Assembly: GCA_900468625.1 (NCBI GenBank)
Contig: UBUL01000027.1
Span: forward strand, 1-64,000
Direction: 5' to 3'
Source: Hyphomicrobiales bacterium
Lineage (GTDB): Bacteria > Pseudomonadota > Alphaproteobacteria > Rhizobiales > Rhizobiaceae
DNA: 64,000 bases
Shown: positions 8,475 to 16,217 of the stretch, in pieces
Position numbering within the stretch: the stretch's first letter is position 1
Layout: each line of letters begins with the position of its first letter
Program-made: the position numbers and the translations under genes
Notes under the pieces: model-generated
What the model saw: only the letters and a program-made list of their open reading frames with translations
The model's database searches: none
What the model was told of the DNA's origin: nothing

Positions 8475-9251
8475 ATGACTACGCGTTTGGGGTCTTTGCG
8501 CACGACGCAGGGTGGGGGCACGCCTGAACAGGGGAGGCGCACCGTGCGCGAGGAACTGTTGAAGAAACTCATCGGACAGATCGTATCTGGTGCCCTTGCG
8601 GAGGGTTTGATCCTCCCCAATGAAGCCGAGCTCTCGGAGGTCTATGGCGTTAGCCGCACCAGCCTGCGTGAAGCCATGCAATATCTCTCGGCGCTCGGAA
8701 TGGTCCGCTCGCGCACCCGCGCCGGCACGACGGTGCTGCCGCGGGAAAACTGGAACTATCTGGATCCGCTGGTTCTCGACGCCACGCTGGCGCTTAGCAA
8801 TGACCGCCGCTTCTATGATTCCCTCCTAGACGCGCGACAGGTGCTGGAGCCTGCGGCCGCCGCACAGGCTGCTGCCAATGCCACCGCAAAGCAGCTCGCA
8901 CAGATCGCCGAGGCTTTCGAGGATATGGTCGCCGCCAATGCCCGTGACAACGAGGCATGGAGCCAGGCGGACCTGGAGTTTCACACCGCCATCATCAATG
9001 CTAGCGGCAATTGGGTCTTCCGCCAGTTTGCTGCCGCCATCCGGGCGGCTCTGCTGGCAAGCTTCCGCCTGACCAACAGGGCCAGCCAATCGCACGAATA
9101 TGCCATCGCCCGGCATCAGGATGTTTTGGATGCGATCCGCATGCGCCGTCCAGACGCTGCCCGCTTTGCCATGGAGCAGCTTATCGGAACGGCCAGAATG
9201 GAGCTGAGCGATGCTCTGCGCGCCGCCAAGCCCAAGGAACAATCGAATTAA
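8475..9251 (+). CDS. GntR-family regulator, FadR/FCD subgroup
   Basis: DNA-binding regulator of 258 residues from ATG 8475 (AGGGAG 8 bp upstream; the longer frame from 8442 has no such site). The N-terminal winged helix reads LILPNEAELSEVYGVSRTSLREAMQYLSALGMVRSRTRAGT, a standard GntR recognition module. The C-terminal FCD domain is helical, with metal/ligand-type residues in DARQVLEPAAA, DLEFHTAI and HQDVLDAI. It lies 107 bp downstream of araH on the same strand, so it probably controls this sugar locus in response to the transported sugar or its acid derivative. The inverted repeat at the araF promoter is a candidate site. Effector unknown. Confidence 0.88.
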   Translation: MTTRLGSLRTTQGGGTPEQGRRTVREELLKKLIGQIVSGALAEGLILPNEAELSEVYGVSRTSLREAMQYLSALGMVRSRTRAGTTVLPRENWNYLDPLVLDATLALSNDRRFYDSLLDARQVLEPAAAAQAAANATAKQLAQIAEAFEDMVAANARDNEAWSQADLEFHTAIINASGNWVFRQFAAAIRAALLASFRLTNRASQSHEYAIARHQDVLDAIRMRRPDAARFAMEQLIGTARMELSDALRAAKPKEQSN

Positions 9252-9811
9252 ATTCGCGTCGCTTTCCGGCAAGTCGACCTGGATCGGAAAGTCAGGCGGG
9301 TTTTCCATAACACGCATCGGAGGCAAAAGGGTGCCCCTGTTTGGACGTTAAGCGAGACTACAACCGGTCTCCTCGCTTGAATTAAATATCGGGAGCCTCA
9401 AAAGCAGCGCTATGCCTTCTTCTTGCGCACAGAGTCTGCGACCGTCACCTACTTAGGGATATGCTTGAGGCCGAAAAAAGGCGTTGGCGATGGTGCGACA
9501 GGGCATAGGCTTAGCCTTTTCACGCATAACGAGCAGGATGGCCGCGTCGTCAACTAAAGGTACATTAGTGGGTAAATTCCCGCGGCGGTTGATCCTGATG
9601 GGAATAGAAATCGCGAGCCACGAGGTCTGGCGCCACTACTCTTCCGCAACGAAAATTGACATTTGGTGGAACATTTACGGAGTTTCGCCGTACTTTATCG
9701 AAGGGGCGCAAGGCTTATCGCCGCCGATGGGATCCAAATTCCGAGATAAAGCTACTTGCACCGGGTGGAACCCGATTGAGAACAATCGTCAGCTTTAAAA
9801 GGAGGAGTGCT
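9252..9811. other. gene-poor stretch with a hairpin and possible gene debris
   Basis: No convincing gene. An imperfect hairpin at 9350-9377 (AAGCGAGAC pairing with GTCTC..CGCTT with a 2-base bulge) may end the gntR transcript. On the minus strand near 9412-9480 a frame reads FFGLKHIPK, a stop, then VTVADSVRKKKA and a stop, which looks like the broken end of an old gene. A 104-codon plus-strand frame at 9484-9798 has no family features or ribosome site and is not accepted. Confidence 0.4.
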
Positions 9812-10015
9812 GTGCCAAAGACCGCAAGAATTCCCCGCGTCGTTTCACACGACGAGCACGTCGTTACGGCGAAGGAAGCGCTCGAGGCTTCCTTTTTCAG
9901 GCTGGAGCAGGAGGTCGAGATCCGCTTGGTAGCCGCAGCTCTGCGTGCTGGATGGCCGGCAGACGAAGCATTGGATGCGATCGATCAGCTCCGGGCGGAA
10001 GAAAGTGGACAATGA
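9812..10015 (+). CDS. small hypothetical protein
   Basis: Sixty-seven residues from a GTG at 9812, chosen because GGAGGAG lies immediately upstream (9801-9807). The protein begins VPKTARIPRVV and is mostly an amphipathic helix pattern (EALEASFFRLEQEVEIRLVAAALRAGWPADEALDAIDQLRAEE). No signal peptide or membrane segment. A longer upstream extension of the same frame to 9656 has no ribosome site. Function unknown. The helical, acidic nature and good translation signal suggest a real small cytoplasmic protein. Confidence 0.55.
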   Translation: MPKTARIPRVVSHDEHVVTAKEALEASFFRLEQEVEIRLVAAALRAGWPADEALDAIDQLRAEESGQ

Positions 10016-10254
10016 GCCGCCAAAGAACGATGCACCTGTTTTCGCCGCGGCGCGTCAATGCCTACGGGCCGCTTCCCCCGATATCGTAGGGATGCAGCTG
10101 TGATCCATATTTGTCTTATGCCGGTGCATGAAGGCCCACGGTGTTGCCATGATGCGGCAATTCTATAAAACCTCCGGGTGGAGCACGGGTGCCCTATCGA
10201 TGCGAACTAACGAAACTCGTTTAATGACGAATATCAACGGATGAGACAATTAAA

Positions 10255-10761
10255 ATGACGAATTTTTTGGAAAAATGGTCCTCCAGGAAGTCTGACAAGC
10301 CGAAGACGGGCACACGCAGCGCCGTCGATGCTTTCCGCGTCAGGGTCGCCGAGCAGAAGGCATGTCTGGCCGAGTTTGAAGCCGATGCCGCCGGTTTCAA
10401 CAAGTGGCGGTCAACCTGGTTTCAGCGCGTGCCCGGCGGCTTCGGCGTGACTATCGGCCGGGACGCGATCGATGCGGGCCAGGGGCTAAACTATGTTGTC
10501 GTAGAAACCATCGCACAGGTCGCGGAGTTCCTTGACGATCTTCTCCAGCATGCCGATAGCGATGTTTCGTTTCAGACGGCGCTTGAGGAAAATCGTGCGC
10601 GTCGCGCAGAGCTTCTGAACAGCGCCAAGGCGAAGACCAAAGCGCCTGCAACGAAGGCAGCTGCTCGCAAGCCGGCGACCGCGAAGGCAACGGAAGCAAA
10701 ACCGGCGTCGGACCGGACCGAAGCTGACAAGCCGAAGCGCGGGCGCAAGGCAAGGGTATAA
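10255..10761 (+). CDS. hypothetical protein with Ala/Lys-rich tail
   Basis: A 168-residue protein of two parts. Residues 1-120 form a mixed, probably folded domain (FNKWRSTWFQRVPGGFGVTIGRDAI) followed by a helical segment. From about residue 122 the chain becomes a low-complexity tail dominated by Ala, Lys, Thr and Pro (KAKTKAPATKAAARKPATAK), ending PKRGRKARV. Such tails resemble histone H1-like nucleoid proteins, but the N-terminal domain is not one I recognise, so DNA or RNA binding is only a guess. Single gene, followed closely by a terminator-like hairpin. Confidence 0.65.
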   Translation: MTNFLEKWSSRKSDKPKTGTRSAVDAFRVRVAEQKACLAEFEADAAGFNKWRSTWFQRVPGGFGVTIGRDAIDAGQGLNYVVVETIAQVAEFLDDLLQHADSDVSFQTALEENRARRAELLNSAKAKTKAPATKAAARKPATAKATEAKPASDRTEADKPKRGRKARV

Positions 10762-10775
10762 GACATCCGGCACGA

Positions 10776-10799
10776 AGAGGCCTGCGCATGCAGGCCTCT
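10776..10799 (+). terminator. hairpin downstream of the Ala/Lys-rich protein gene
   Basis: AGAGGCCTGC (10776-10785) pairs perfectly with GCAGGCCTCT (10790-10799) across a GCAT loop, 14 bp after the stop codon. Only a short T-poor tail follows, so termination may be partial or Rho-assisted. Confidence 0.6.
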
Positions 10800-10990
10800 C
10801 TGACGCTTTACGAGTTCTCTGGGCTGTCGGCGTGTAAGTTTGCGCCGCCTGGATCTCGGTCCGGTCTGGGCCAAAATACGCGCTCAGTTAAGCCAAGCGT
10901 TGAGACATGTATGCGGGTGGGCATGCGCGGAGCCTCGTGATGATGTAACCTCAAGCGCTAAAGACAGGAGCTTGCTTGAGGAATCGCAAC

Positions 10991-12139
10991 ATGGCTGACG
11001 AGGAGACAGTCATCATAGGCGCAGGGCCGGCCGGGTTGGCATGCGCCGCAGCGCTCCGTGCAAGAGGCCGCCGTTCCATTATCCTTGAAGCGACGAACAG
11101 GCTGGGCGCCTCGTGGCGGAGACACTACGATCGCCTTCACCTCCATACTGACAAAAGTCACTCAGCGCTTCCGGGAAGGCCGATGCCCGCCGACTATCCA
11201 AAATATCCGTCGCGACTGCAGGTCGTCGACTACCTCGAAAGCTATGCGTGGGCGAACGACCTTCACATTCTCACTGACAAGACCGTCGCATGCATAGCCA
11301 AAAAGACGGACTGGATTGCCGAGACTACCGATGGCGATGTGTTCCAGGCGACAGCTGTCGTAATCGCGACCGGTCTCTCGAGGACACCTGTCAGACCGCA
11401 TTGGACTGGTCAGGATAATTTTCCAGGGGCCATCATTCACTCTTCCGAATACCGTAACGCTTCCGCCCTCGGCGCGGGTCGAATCCTAATAGTCGGCTTC
11501 GGAAACTCCGCAGGAGAGATTGCGCTGGAATGTGCCGAAGCGGGTCTTGATGTCGCCATGTCGGTCCGCGGTCCGGTCAATATCGTTCCGAGGGAGATGT
11601 TTGGTGTGCCAAGCGCGACGATCGCCATCGTTCAACAGCGATTTCCGTACAGAATGATCGACGCATTTAACGCGCCCTTTCTGCATCTACGCTATCGCGA
11701 TATCGAGGAGCTGGGTCTCAAGCGCTGCCGGCAAGGCCCTCTGACCAGGATGATAGAGCAAGGTCGGACTCCCTTGATCGACATTGGTACCATCGCGAAG
11801 ATCAGGGATGGTCGGATCAGGGTGTATCCTGGCATCGAATTGTCGGAGGGTGCGAACGTCTTCTTCGCCAATGATCGGTCTGCGGAATTCGATGCGATTG
11901 TGTTGGCGACAGGCTATACGCCGTCTCTGGAGACGCTTTTGCCTAACTTGACAGAACGGTTTTCGAATGCGGGAAAGCCGGCACGGGGCGAGCTTCAACC
12001 GGGGAATGACGGTCTGTACTTCTGCGGCTTTAACCCCGCCACGACAGGCCTGCTTCGCCAGATTGGCATCGAGGCGTCGCAAATCGCAAACTCGATCGCG
12101 GCGGTTGGCACGCAAGCTGTTTTATTTCGACGGAGTTGA
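10991..12139 (+). CDS. flavin-containing monooxygenase (YUCCA/FMO-like)
   Basis: FAD- and NADPH-binding oxygenase of 382 residues. From ATG 10991 (GAGGA 8 bp upstream, preferred over an in-frame TTG at 10976) it shows the FAD loop GAGPAG (10-15), the class-B monooxygenase fingerprint FxGxxxHxxxY at residues 144-154, a second nucleotide loop VGFGNSAGE (168-176) with the GNSA signature of plant YUCCA enzymes, and LATGYTPSL near the C terminus. The compact length agrees with YUCCA-like and bacterial group-B flavoprotein monooxygenases. Substrate cannot be read from sequence; oxidation of a soft nucleophile or decarboxylation of an indole-pyruvate-type acid are options. No pathway neighbours. Confidence 0.82.
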   Translation: MADEETVIIGAGPAGLACAAALRARGRRSIILEATNRLGASWRRHYDRLHLHTDKSHSALPGRPMPADYPKYPSRLQVVDYLESYAWANDLHILTDKTVACIAKKTDWIAETTDGDVFQATAVVIATGLSRTPVRPHWTGQDNFPGAIIHSSEYRNASALGAGRILIVGFGNSAGEIALECAEAGLDVAMSVRGPVNIVPREMFGVPSATIAIVQQRFPYRMIDAFNAPFLHLRYRDIEELGLKRCRQGPLTRMIEQGRTPLIDIGTIAKIRDGRIRVYPGIELSEGANVFFANDRSAEFDAIVLATGYTPSLETLLPNLTERFSNAGKPARGELQPGNDGLYFCGFNPATTGLLRQIGIEASQIANSIAAVGTQAVLFRRS

Positions 12140-12366
12140 AATGGCAAAAATCGCATAGATTGGCGTCGTTTCGCGATCTCGAGCAGGACGATCCAAAACG
12201 CAGTCTAAATGCGCGGCGATGACCTCGTGATCGCTTCCTGGAGATGATGACAGCAACAGTACGGATGTGAACGAGCTCTTGCGCAGCACTCCCCCTTAGA
12301 CCAGCAGGCTGGAACAATATTCCAGTTTGGCAGTTAATCATGAGTGAAATTAAGGAGGATACGCAA

Positions 12367-12657
12367 ATGCGAAAGATTATTATTGCCTGCGCGGCCGCTA
12401 TCACCATCGGTGCTGCTTTGCCTGCGGCCGCTGAAGAGGTCATCGTCGACGGGCCTTCCTATGATCAAGGCTATCGTCACCATCGTCATCACCATCCTTA
12501 TGTCGCGCTAAGTGATCGGGGCATCGCTGTCGGATCGGTTCGCGATCGCGACCGTTACGATCGCTATAATGACCGCGGTCGATGCATGACACGGAGCGTC
12601 ACCCGCACGGATGAAAACGGCGATCAGGTTACCAGAACCATGCGGCGCTGTGAATAA
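12367..12657 (+). CDS. small exported His/Arg-rich protein
   Basis: Ninety-six residues from ATG 12367, which has a strong AAGGAGG (12352-12358); the in-frame ATG at 12340 lies upstream of that site. A signal peptide (KIIIACAAAITIGAALPAAAEE) predicts a mature periplasmic protein of about 74 residues. The mature part has a histidine cluster (YRHHRHHHPYV), a repeated RDRDRYDRYNDRG segment and two cysteines (RCMT and RRCE) that could form a disulfide. The His cluster could bind metal. Function unknown. Single gene. Confidence 0.7.
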   Translation: MRKIIIACAAAITIGAALPAAAEEVIVDGPSYDQGYRHHRHHHPYVALSDRGIAVGSVRDRDRYDRYNDRGRCMTRSVTRTDENGDQVTRTMRRCE

Positions 12658-12675
12658 AGCGGCAATGCGCGTTCA

Positions 12676-12837
12676 CTAAAGCTTGTCGCATCTAAATGGC
12701 CTCATACCTTGCGCCTTAAAGTAGTTTCGACACTCTTCGACGTCGATCTCTTCCTCAATCGCAAGGATATTTGACGGCCTCGGCGAAGCTCCACCGTCGC
12801 ACAGGCTTCGCCAGCAAGCATATATTCGGTCCACCAT
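12676..12837 (-). CDS. possible small hypothetical gene
   Basis: Fifty-three codons from an ATG at 12837, with AGGA about 10 bp upstream on the minus strand. The frame extends to an alternative start at 12897. The end reads IEEEIDVEECRNYFKAQGMRPFRCDKL, which looks like true protein rather than a shadow frame, since nothing is coded opposite. It has no recognised domain. It may be a remnant of a longer gene. Confidence 0.3.
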   Translation of the reverse strand: MVDRIYACWRSLCDGGASPRPSNILAIEEEIDVEECRNYFKAQGMRPFRCDKL

Positions 12838-13505
12838 CAAACGACATCCTGTCCCGCAAGCGGCGTCAAGCAGGCCGGTGGTCCCGTCTGACGTCACGAC
12901 TTCTGGCTACAAAAATAGCTCTCCTACGCCGTTCCCGGTGGAAGAATCGATGAGACCGACACGCAATGGTGGAATGATGGACTGCCGGAACATCGCCGTG
13001 GAGGCCCTTGGCTGCTGGAGAGAGCATAACCGGCTCAGTTCCGCGCGGAAACCAACACGCGGCCGAAGTAGGCGAAGACCTCCTTGACGTGTTCCCCTCA
13101 TCATAGGTCATTTGCGTCCGGTCCTTACAACGTTGCAGCTCAATGAATGGCGCCTGTTCCACCATAGATGCCTGAAAGCCGCCTGTATGGAAGCTGCCCC
13201 AAATCGGTCATTCCGTTCAGACAGGCCGGTGTCCGCTACGGAGGAATTTCAAACGAATAGCGTTTGCAATAACAGGGCCGACAGTTCGATTTCGTTCAAG
13301 AGCTTAGATCATCTTCCGAAGGCGCTTAGTGCTGCCGCGGAGCATCTCCATGTCAGCCACTGTTTGATAAGCTGGGGCACCAGAGTGGCTGTCACTTTTT
13401 CATTTCAAAGATGTCGCTTCCGGTGGCAATACGAGTAGCGGACGGAGTTGCGTTGGGCCTAAGACCGATTTCAGAGGTTGTAGTATATGCAAAGAAGAAT
13501 CTGAT
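12838..13505. other. gene-poor region
   Basis: Only short frames without ribosome sites or family features are present on either strand. The sequence just before 13506 does not continue the glucanase frame that follows, so a recombination junction lies close to that point. Confidence 0.45.
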
Positions 13506-14111
13506 ATGTTGGATTGGAATGCCGATACAATAGGCTTCTACGTCGATGGCCAGCTTACGGGAACGAAGCCCACGCCGAGCGATATGCATGGGCCAATGTA
13601 TCTCCTGGCCGATCTGGCAACGCAGGACGATCCCAATAACAATGCAGATATTACCAAAGCGCCGATTTCAGAGCAGATCGATTATATGCGCGTGTATTCT
13701 CACCTTCCCGCTACCACCCCGACGCCTCCCGTAACCGTTCCTCCGCCAGTGGGCGACGGAACCACGATCGGCACCGGAGCGGACAAACTCGTTTTGTCGA
13801 TCAGTGAGGATGCCTATCTTGGCGACGCCCAGTACAGGGTTACCGTCGACGGAATACAAATCGGTGACATACAGACAGCGCACTCTCTTCACGGCTCTGG
13901 CCAGTCAGATCACTTGGTGGTGCAGGGTGATTGGGACAAAGGTGCCCATGACGCGAGCGTGACGTTCCTGAACGACGCGTGGGACGGAACACCTACCACC
14001 GACCGAAATCTGTATTTGGATGGTGCTACCTACAACGGCACGGATGTCTCCGGTGCGCAACATGCTTTGATGGGTGTCAGCGCGTTTCACTTCCAATTCT
14101 TCGATGTCTAA
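13506..14111 (+). pseudogene. 5'-truncated GH16 glucanase with carbohydrate-binding domain
   Basis: The frame codes for 201 residues. It opens inside the last part of a glycoside-hydrolase family 16 beta-sandwich (DWNADTIGFYVDGQLTGTKPTP, then MYLLADLATQ and IDYMRVYS), so the signal or secretion region and the catalytic ExDxxE motif are absent. A Pro/Thr linker (PATTPTPPVTVPPPVGDG) follows. The end is a calcium-dependent xylan-binding-type module (LVLSISEDAYLGDAQYRVTVDG, HGSGQSDHLVVQGDWDKG, FLNDAWDGTPTTDRNLYLDG). Rhizobial exopolysaccharide-cleaving glycanases share this architecture. The ATG at 13506 lacks a convincing ribosome site, so this is probably a deletion remnant rather than a working protein. 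Confidence 0.75.
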
Positions 14112-14454
14112 AGCCGGTGGCGATCACTGGTGTTGCGCTCAGATGATTGGCGACTTGTCATAGCTGCTTTCTAAGCGCTGTCCCGCGGCCACGGCACAGC
14201 ATTCCATTGTGAATCCGTTGAGCTGAACCTCATGAAATTCCGGAGGCCGCCTGAATAATTCTCTTTACATAGTCATATGTGTTTGATTTCGACTGAAATG
14301 GAGAACGATCCATCGTTGTCATTCTCAATCGGGAAATTATAGTGTGCAGGAGGAACAGGCTTTCGACTGTCGAATGTCCCATCGCCGGGAATCTCGGTTG
14401 TGCGGCTTTCGGTCGATTGGCCCGTTATGACAATGTGCACAAGGCAATTCCCAT
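14112..14454. other. intergenic region upstream of the metB-like gene
   Basis: No gene is supported. The stretch is AT-richer around 14255-14300 and should hold the promoter of the following gene, but I see no clear -35/-10 pair. AAGG at 14441-14444 lies 10 bp before the next ATG. Confidence 0.4.
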
Positions 14455-15612
14455 ATGTCGAAAGATAGAGATTTCAGAACGATCGCGGCTGCCAACGGCA
14501 TTGCGAGCGACACGTCCCATCGTGCTGTGACGCCGCCTCTTTACTTATCGAGCAACTTCGCGTTCCGACAGTTCGAACAATCGCAGCCATACGAATACTC
14601 AAGAACATCCAACCCCACGCGCGATCTCCTTGCCGACACATTGGCGAAGCTGGAGTGCGGCGCGGGAGCCGTCGTCACGTCTTCCGGCATGGCCGCCGTC
14701 AATCTTGTTCTCAGTCTCCTGAGGCCGGGCGACAGGGTCGTGGCGCCGCATGATTGCTATGGCGGAACCTACCGGCTGTTGGCAGCCTTGAAGGACAAGG
14801 GCCATTTCGATCTGGAGTTTGTCGATCAGAACAATAAGGACGCCCTGGCAGGGGCCTTGGGCCGCGGCGCATCGCTTGTCTTCGTGGAAACACCCAGCAA
14901 TCCGCTCATGCGCATCGTCGATATCCAGGCCGTGTCCCGGCTGGCGAAATGCGCGGGCGCGCGTCTTGCCGTCGACAACACGTTTCTGTCGCCGGCGCTG
15001 CAGCGGCCGATTTTGCTCGGAGCCGACTTCGTTATTCATTCTACGACGAAATATCTCAACGGACACTCGGATGTGGTGGGAGGCGCGGTCGTCGCGGCAA
15101 ATTCGAGCGATGTCGAAGAGCTTAAAGGCTGGGCAAACATGATCGGAGCGACGGGCGCTCCCTTCGATTCCTATCTGACACTACGGGGCATCCGAAGCCT
15201 GTTTGCCCGGATCGAACGCCAGCAGCTGACCGCGGGAGCCGTCGCTCGTTTTCTTGCTCAACATCCACGGGTCAGGGCTGTCCATTATCCCGGCTTGCCG
15301 TCTCATCCCGGTCATGAGCTTGCGGCGCGGCAGCAATCCGGCTTCGGCGCCATGCTGAGCTTCGAGCTTCATGAAGGATTGGAAGCCGTACGGCGCTTCG
15401 TGACTGCATTGAGGGTCTTCACGCTTGCCGAATCCCTGGGCGGCGTTGAAAGCCTCATCGCTCATCCAGCCAGCATGACTCACGTCGGCATGGGAGAGGA
15501 GGCTCGCTGCGCCGCCGGCATAAGCGAAGGATTGCTCAGGGTTTCCATTGGCCTGGAAGCCGAAGAAGATCTCCTATCCGATCTCACAGCCAGTCTTGGC
15601 GAAGTCGGATAG
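14455..15612 (+). CDS. metB: PLP-dependent cystathionine gamma-synthase/lyase family enzyme
   Basis: Cys/Met-metabolism PLP enzyme of 385 residues, the usual family length. Visible motifs are YSRTSNPT (phosphate/PLP contacts from the partner subunit), SSGMAAVN, the DNTF loop with the PLP-ring aspartate at about 174, and HSTTKYLNGHSDVVGG with the Schiff-base Lys199. The C-terminal SLGGVESLIAHPASMTH and EGLLRVSIGLE are typical of MetB/MetC enzymes. It would act in transsulfuration between cysteine and homocysteine. Sequence alone does not separate gamma-synthase from gamma-lyase; the MetB-like reading is favoured by overall similarity. Single plus-strand gene convergent with nsrR. Confidence 0.8.
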   Translation: MSKDRDFRTIAAANGIASDTSHRAVTPPLYLSSNFAFRQFEQSQPYEYSRTSNPTRDLLADTLAKLECGAGAVVTSSGMAAVNLVLSLLRPGDRVVAPHDCYGGTYRLLAALKDKGHFDLEFVDQNNKDALAGALGRGASLVFVETPSNPLMRIVDIQAVSRLAKCAGARLAVDNTFLSPALQRPILLGADFVIHSTTKYLNGHSDVVGGAVVAANSSDVEELKGWANMIGATGAPFDSYLTLRGIRSLFARIERQQLTAGAVARFLAQHPRVRAVHYPGLPSHPGHELAARQQSGFGAMLSFELHEGLEAVRRFVTALRVFTLAESLGGVESLIAHPASMTHVGMGEEARCAAGISEGLLRVSIGLEAEEDLLSDLTASLGEVG

Positions 15613-15668
15613 CTTACCGGCATGACAAGCCATGCGCATGCCGATGCGGATAAGGAGGGATGCCGCCG

Positions 15669-16142
15669 CTAGCTTGTCACCGCATTCGGCACGGGATCGG
15701 GGTCCGCCAGGCCCAGAAGCTGGCGCAGCGCGACGGTCGGTCCGACGAGGTCCCGCAGCGTGTAGCCGTCCAGGACCTCGAGAAAGGCTGCGGCCGCGGC
15801 AGCAAGCGCGCGCTTGAGCACACAGGCGGGCAATACCACGCAGGCATTGCCGCCTTCGGCTTCCATGCAAGGGACCAGCGCGAAGTCCGGCTCGCAGGCC
15901 CGAACGATATCTCCGACCCTGATGGCCGATGCGTCACGGGCCAGGCGCATTCCCCCCTGGCGTCCCCGTATGGTCTCGATCAGGCCCTTCCTGCCGAGTT
16001 CGTTGGTGATCTTCATGAGATGCGCCTTGGAGATGCCGTAAGCCGCCGCCACCTCATCGATCGTCGATAGGTCTTCGCCCGTGCGGAGGCCGAGATACAT
16101 CATCAGCCGCAATGCATAGTCGGAATAAACTGTCAGCCGCAT
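15669..16142 (-). CDS. nsrR: Rrf2-family NO-sensing regulator, NsrR-like
   Basis: Regulator of 157 residues from the ATG at 16142 (AGGAA upstream), within the range for Rrf2 proteins. The start MRLTVYSDYALRLMMYLGL and the helix-turn-helix IDEVAAAYGISKAHLMKITNELGRKGLI are characteristic of NsrR. Three cysteines, C92, C101 and C107, form the expected iron-sulfur ligand set (C-x8-C-x5-C). NsrR proteins lose repression when NO destroys the cluster. It sits 75 bp downstream of the flavohaemoglobin gene on the same strand, so the two probably form an operon in which the sensor controls its own detoxification enzyme. Confidence 0.85.
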   Translation of the reverse strand: MRLTVYSDYALRLMMYLGLRTGEDLSTIDEVAAAYGISKAHLMKITNELGRKGLIETIRGRQGGMRLARDASAIRVGDIVRACEPDFALVPCMEAEGGNACVVLPACVLKRALAAAAAAFLEVLDGYTLRDLVGPTVALRQLLGLADPDPVPNAVTS

Positions 16143-16217
16143 GAATTCTTTCCTGATTCCATTGCAGCATAATAGCAATCAGGCGGCGGAGCGAACTCCT
16201 GCCGCCTGATGCTCTTC

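Noticed and set aside
9484-9798. 104-codon plus-strand frame
   Set aside because: No Shine-Dalgarno sequence, no family features and unusual composition; the neighbouring frame at 9812 has a much better translation signal.
13112-13438. 108-codon plus-strand frame before the glucanase remnant
   Set aside because: No ribosome site, no recognisable motif, and Cys/His/Arg-rich composition typical of chance frames in GC-rich DNA.
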